A stretch of 8,920 bases of DNA from Oscillatoria sp. Prado101 (GTDB lineage: Bacteria > Cyanobacteriota > Cyanobacteriia > Cyanobacteriales > Oscillatoriaceae): the NCBI GenBank assembly GCA_025454445.1, contig JALOOK010000152.1:1-8920 (forward strand), in the 5' to 3' direction. Positions within the stretch are counted from its first letter, which is position 1. Every line of letters starts with the position of its first letter. Below the pieces are notes generated by a model. The model did not search any database and was not told the origin of the DNA. It saw only the letters and a list, made by a program, of their open reading frames with translations. A program made the translations under genes and the position numbers. Positions 7,206 to 8,920 of the stretch are shown piece after piece.

Positions 7206-7244
7206 CTGGAGCTTTCTGTTTTCTGTCTTTTTATAGAGTTTACC

Positions 7245-7258
7245 CTCCCCTAGGGGAG
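7245..7258. promoter_or_regulatory. 14-base palindrome CTCCCCTAGGGGAG
   Basis: CTCCCC and GGGGAG flank a central TA, giving a perfect palindrome. It lies upstream of the 17-base palindrome and of the T-rich stretch at 7206-7234, whose minus strand reads CTATAAAAAG and could serve as a -10 region. No good -35 partner is seen, so the promoter position is uncertain. Confidence 0.35.
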
Positions 7259-7426
7259 ATGACCACCTGGCGTGGGGGTAGCGCCGAGGCAGGCGTTGGG
7301 CGCTGGGACAATTGCCGGCAGCTCCCCCGGCACCCCCCAACGGCGCGAGCGCTGGCTGAGCGGTTCCCCGCCCGCCTGTTTAACCGAAGGGACTTGCCAA
7401 GGCGCTGCCGGCTCAACAAGCGCGTT

Positions 7427-7729
7427 TCAACAGCAGCCATTTGCAAGGGCAGTCAGTGCCTGGAACAGAGCAGCCTGGGGCAAATCCCGCCCGAAAACCT
7501 TACGGATTCGAGCCTGCTGAGCTAACAAAAGCAGCGTCTGCTACCCCTGAGAGAAAAAATTGTCCTTGACGCCGACACTGCGCACGCCCATTGTCGGCTG
7601 CCAAATTTTGGCCAGCTGCAGTTCCAGCCCTTCAGAGGGCGCAGCAAACGCAGCTTGCGAAACTTTCTTAACTCTGTTGTGAAAACCCGAAGCGATCGGG
7701 ATCTGGGGCTTGATTTGTCTGGCTTTCAA
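7427..7729 (-). pseudogene. Decayed peptidyl carrier domain from a lost synthetase gene
   Basis: Reading the minus strand from 7729, FAAPSEGLELQLAKIW then MGVRSVGVKDNFF closely follow the first half of a carrier domain (compare TPVERVLASTWAAVLG and VGIEDNFF in the FkbH protein next door). The frame meets TAG at 7541-7543, exactly where GGHS should be. It then continues in the same frame as QTLLLLAQQARIRKVFGRD and LPQAALFQALTALAN, matching the second half of a carrier domain (SLLLTQL..R.R..F...L....F.APTV..LA), and ends at TGA, 7427-7429. The active serine position reads as threonine. The preceding sequence (SGFHNRVKKVSQAAFAAP) may be the end of an adenylation domain, with a stop (TAA at 7754-7756) upstream. 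The domain cannot be phosphopantetheinylated or translated whole. It is a relic of a module once located upstream of the FkbH gene, or a duplicated fragment. Confidence 0.8.
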
Positions 7730-7878
7730 CGACCCCCTCTCCCCAGGGCTTTTTAAAAGTTTCTGTAAAGCTGCGGTTTGCTTCTACAGGCTAGCTATTA
7801 TACCGTTTGCACTCCAAGGTTTATAGGGAGAATGTAAAATTATTATTTTTCAAATCCGCCTGGGAAAATTGTTGTGCT

Positions 7879-7893
7879 ATTCTCACCGAGAAT
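7879..7893. promoter_or_regulatory. 15-base inverted repeat, possible operator of the phosphopantetheinyl transferase gene
   Basis: ATTCTC and GAGAAT flank ACC, giving a perfect six-base dyad. It is about 165 bases before the likely start of the phosphopantetheinyl transferase gene and just after the A+T-rich stretch that may hold its promoter. It differs in sequence from the palindrome upstream of the FkbH gene, so a shared regulator is not suggested. Confidence 0.3.
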
Positions 7894-8004
7894 GGGAAAG
7901 AAAGGACTAACCGGCATTCAGCAGGGCCTGGTTCACCCCAGGGATTTCCAGGGAGCCGGAAGGGGTTTTAGGATTAAGGGGTCAGGTGTTAAGTTTTAGC
8001 TTTC

Positions 8005-8010
8005 AGGAGG
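8005..8010 (+). promoter_or_regulatory. Strong Shine-Dalgarno sequence AGGAGG, out of step with the gene start
   Basis: AGGAGG is the best ribosome binding site in the leader. The start codons at a useful distance, GTG at 8015 and TTG at 8022, are not in the frame of the transferase. That frame has stops at 8011-8013 and 8023-8025. The in-frame starts (TTG 8038, ATG 8059, ATG 8062) lie 27, 48 and 51 bases downstream. The site may once have served a start since displaced by the repeat-like CCCAAT stretch, or it is coincidental. Confidence 0.4.
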
Positions 8011-8058
8011 TAGGGTGATAATTGACCCAATACCCAATTGCCGCGCTCTCCAATTGCG

Positions 8059-8835
8059 ATGATGCCCAATCACCCATCCCCCGCCGCCCCCTCCCCCGCC
8101 GCCCAAATTCCCCTGTCTTCAGATCAAGTCCACATCTGGCAAGCTCACCTGGACTTGCCGGCGGAACTCCTGGCGCAATTGAGGGCGACGCTTTCAATAG
8201 ACGAGCAGCGCAGAGCTGACCGGTTCCACTTTGAGCGCGACCGGCACCGCTTTACTGCAGGTCGCGGTATCCTCAGAAATATCCTCAGCCGCTACTCTGG
8301 CATTAAACCGGCTCTTCTGGAGTTTTCCTACAGCCCGCGCGGTAAACCGGCTTTGCGCTCTGACAGTGCCGGTGGCGCACTAAACTTTAACCTGTCTCAC
8401 TCCGGAGGGCTAGCCCTTTATGCCGTAACCCGCCACCGGCAGATTGGCATCGACTTGGAGATCCTCCGCCCGATGCCCGACGCCGAGAAAATCGCGGCAC
8501 GCTTTTTTTCCGCCAACGAATCTGCTGCCCTTGGCCACCTCCCCCCCACCCACAAGCAAGAGGCTTTTTTCCTCTGCTGGACTCGCAAGGAAGCCTATCT
8601 GAAAGCGGTGGGCCAAGGATTGACCGGCTTGGATGACGTTGAAGTCTCCCTGACTCCCGGCGAACCGGCCAAAATTCTCAGCATCTCTGGCGATATTAAA
8701 GAAGCCAGCCGGTGGTCACTGCAACACCTCACACCCGCTTCTGGCTGTGTGGGGGCTGTGGCTGTAGAAGGACACGGCTTTTCTCTGTCATGCTGGCAGT
8801 GGGAATTTGACACTAATCGGTCTCAAAATGCCTGA
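8059..8835 (+). CDS. Sfp-type 4'-phosphopantetheinyl transferase
   Basis: This enzyme moves the phosphopantetheine arm of coenzyme A to the serine of carrier domains, here probably S713 of the FkbH protein and the carriers of the synthetase. Counting from the TTG at 8038, the motifs are: RHRFTAGRGILR (69-80), RGKPAL (101-106), FNLSHSGGLALYAV with N118, S120 and H121 (117-130), IGIDLE with the metal-binding D139 and E141 (136-141), RFFSANE (155-161) and the signature WTRKEAYLKAVGQGL with K184, E185 and K189 (181-195). All key residues are present and the length (about 258-265 residues) is normal for cyanobacterial Sfp/HetI-like enzymes. The start is unsure: I chose ATG 8059, with TTG 8038 and ATG 8062 as alternatives, because the family core begins only at VHIWQAHLDLP (31-41) and the first 25 residues are Pro/Ala-rich and encoded by a direct repeat. 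The gene is on the opposite strand to the synthetase genes and is likely transcribed on its own. The match to the family is strong; a dedicated role in this pathway is inferred from position. Confidence 0.93.
   Translation: MMPNHPSPAAPSPAAQIPLSSDQVHIWQAHLDLPAELLAQLRATLSIDEQRRADRFHFERDRHRFTAGRGILRNILSRYSGIKPALLEFSYSPRGKPALRSDSAGGALNFNLSHSGGLALYAVTRHRQIGIDLEILRPMPDAEKIAARFFSANESAALGHLPPTHKQEAFFLCWTRKEAYLKAVGQGLTGLDDVEVSLTPGEPAKILSISGDIKEASRWSLQHLTPASGCVGAVAVEGHGFSLSCWQWEFDTNRSQNA
8078..8104 (+). repeat. Direct repeat CCCCCGCCGCCC in the 5' end of the transferase gene
   Basis: Two copies of CCCCCGCCGCCC lie next to each other and encode the SPAAPSPAA stretch near the N-terminus. Together with the CCCAATCACCCATCCC sequence just before them, they form a low-complexity block that spans the uncertain start region and is probably variable between strains. 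Confidence 0.5.
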
Positions 8836-8889
8836 GGGAAAAATTTGCTGCCCATTGGTAGACAAATTGGCAAGCAAATATGTCAAGTA

Positions 8890-8907
8890 ACCGGCTAGAT
8901 TGCCGGT
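8890..8907. terminator. Small hairpin after the phosphopantetheinyl transferase gene
   Basis: ACCGGC (8890-8895) and GCCGGT (8902-8907) pair perfectly around TAGATT, 54 bases after the stop codon. There is no T-run after it, so termination by the classical mechanism is doubtful. Nothing else is visible in the last 85 bases. Confidence 0.25.
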
Positions 8908-8920
8908 GGCATCACATCCG

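Larger units (their letters stand above)
7730..8037. other. Non-coding stretch between the carrier-domain relic and the phosphopantetheinyl transferase gene
   Basis: No gene is supported here. Positions 7797-7860 are A+T-rich (TATTATACC at 7796-7804, TAAAAT at 7835-7840) and could hold the plus-strand promoter, but no well-spaced -35/-10 pair stands out. An inverted repeat ATTCTC-ACC-GAGAAT lies at 7879-7893. A G+C-richer part (7910-7980) with many GGG runs follows. CCCAATACCCAATTG (8026-8040) begins a low-complexity stretch that runs into the next gene. Confidence 0.5.

Noticed and set aside
7259..7525. Plus-strand reading frames of 82-88 codons, one preceded by AGGGGAG.
   Set aside because: They are antisense to the carrier-domain relic, their composition is Arg/Pro/Ala-rich, and the apparent ribosome site is part of the 14-base palindrome.
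7680..7705. AGCGATCGGG resembles the cyanobacterial HIP1 octamer GCGATCGC.
   Set aside because: It differs by one base and I found no exact HIP1 copy in the window, so it is not used as taxonomic evidence.
7892..7999. A 35-codon plus-strand reading frame with a basic product.
   Set aside because: It has no good ribosome binding site, no recognisable motif, and lies in a G-rich leader; it overlaps the dyad at 7879-7893.

Overview
The window holds part of a nonribosomal peptide or hybrid peptide biosynthesis locus, most likely from a cyanobacterium. That guess rests on the style of the synthetase modules, the FkbH-like loading protein, and scattered low-complexity repeats (CCCAAT/CCCATT strings, GATTTTAGATTTT strings, TGCCGGC-rich units) of a kind often seen in filamentous cyanobacterial genomes. 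No ribosomal or housekeeping gene is present to confirm the taxon.

Layout. Positions 1-2441 (minus strand) carry the N-terminal 813 codons of a synthetase: a complete condensation domain and the first part of an adenylation domain, cut by the window edge. After a 133-base gap holding repeats, 2575-7089 (minus) encodes a 1504-residue protein with four recognisable parts: an FkbH-like HAD/acyltransferase region, a carrier domain with an intact GGHS serine, a small PqqD/RRE-like winged-helix candidate, and a large C-terminal region resembling a family 2 glycosyltransferase with a DDD motif. From 7090 to 8058 there is no intact gene. This stretch holds three palindromic or hairpin sequences just upstream of the FkbH gene, the decayed remnant of a peptidyl carrier domain (7427-7729, minus), and the leader of the next gene. 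Positions 8059-8835 (plus) encode an Sfp-type 4'-phosphopantetheinyl transferase with all family motifs; the last 85 bases are non-coding.

How the genes fit together. The phosphopantetheinyl transferase would convert the apo carrier domains of the two minus-strand proteins to their holo forms. The FkbH region would, by family precedent, load a three-carbon glyceryl-type unit derived from 1,3-bisphosphoglycerate onto the adjacent carrier domain. The condensation domain of the downstream synthetase would then join it to the amino acid activated by the adenylation domain, whose visible pocket residues (D, P, R) match the Lys2/aminoadipate-reductase subgroup. The RRE-like and glycosyltransferase-like parts of the FkbH protein have no standard role in such loading proteins and are the most unusual part of the window.

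Two signs of genome change stand out. One is the carrier-domain remnant with a stop codon at the GGHS motif and threonine in place of the active serine. The other is a family of short TGCCGGC-type repeats that lies between genes and also forms in-frame, low-complexity insertions inside both synthetase genes.
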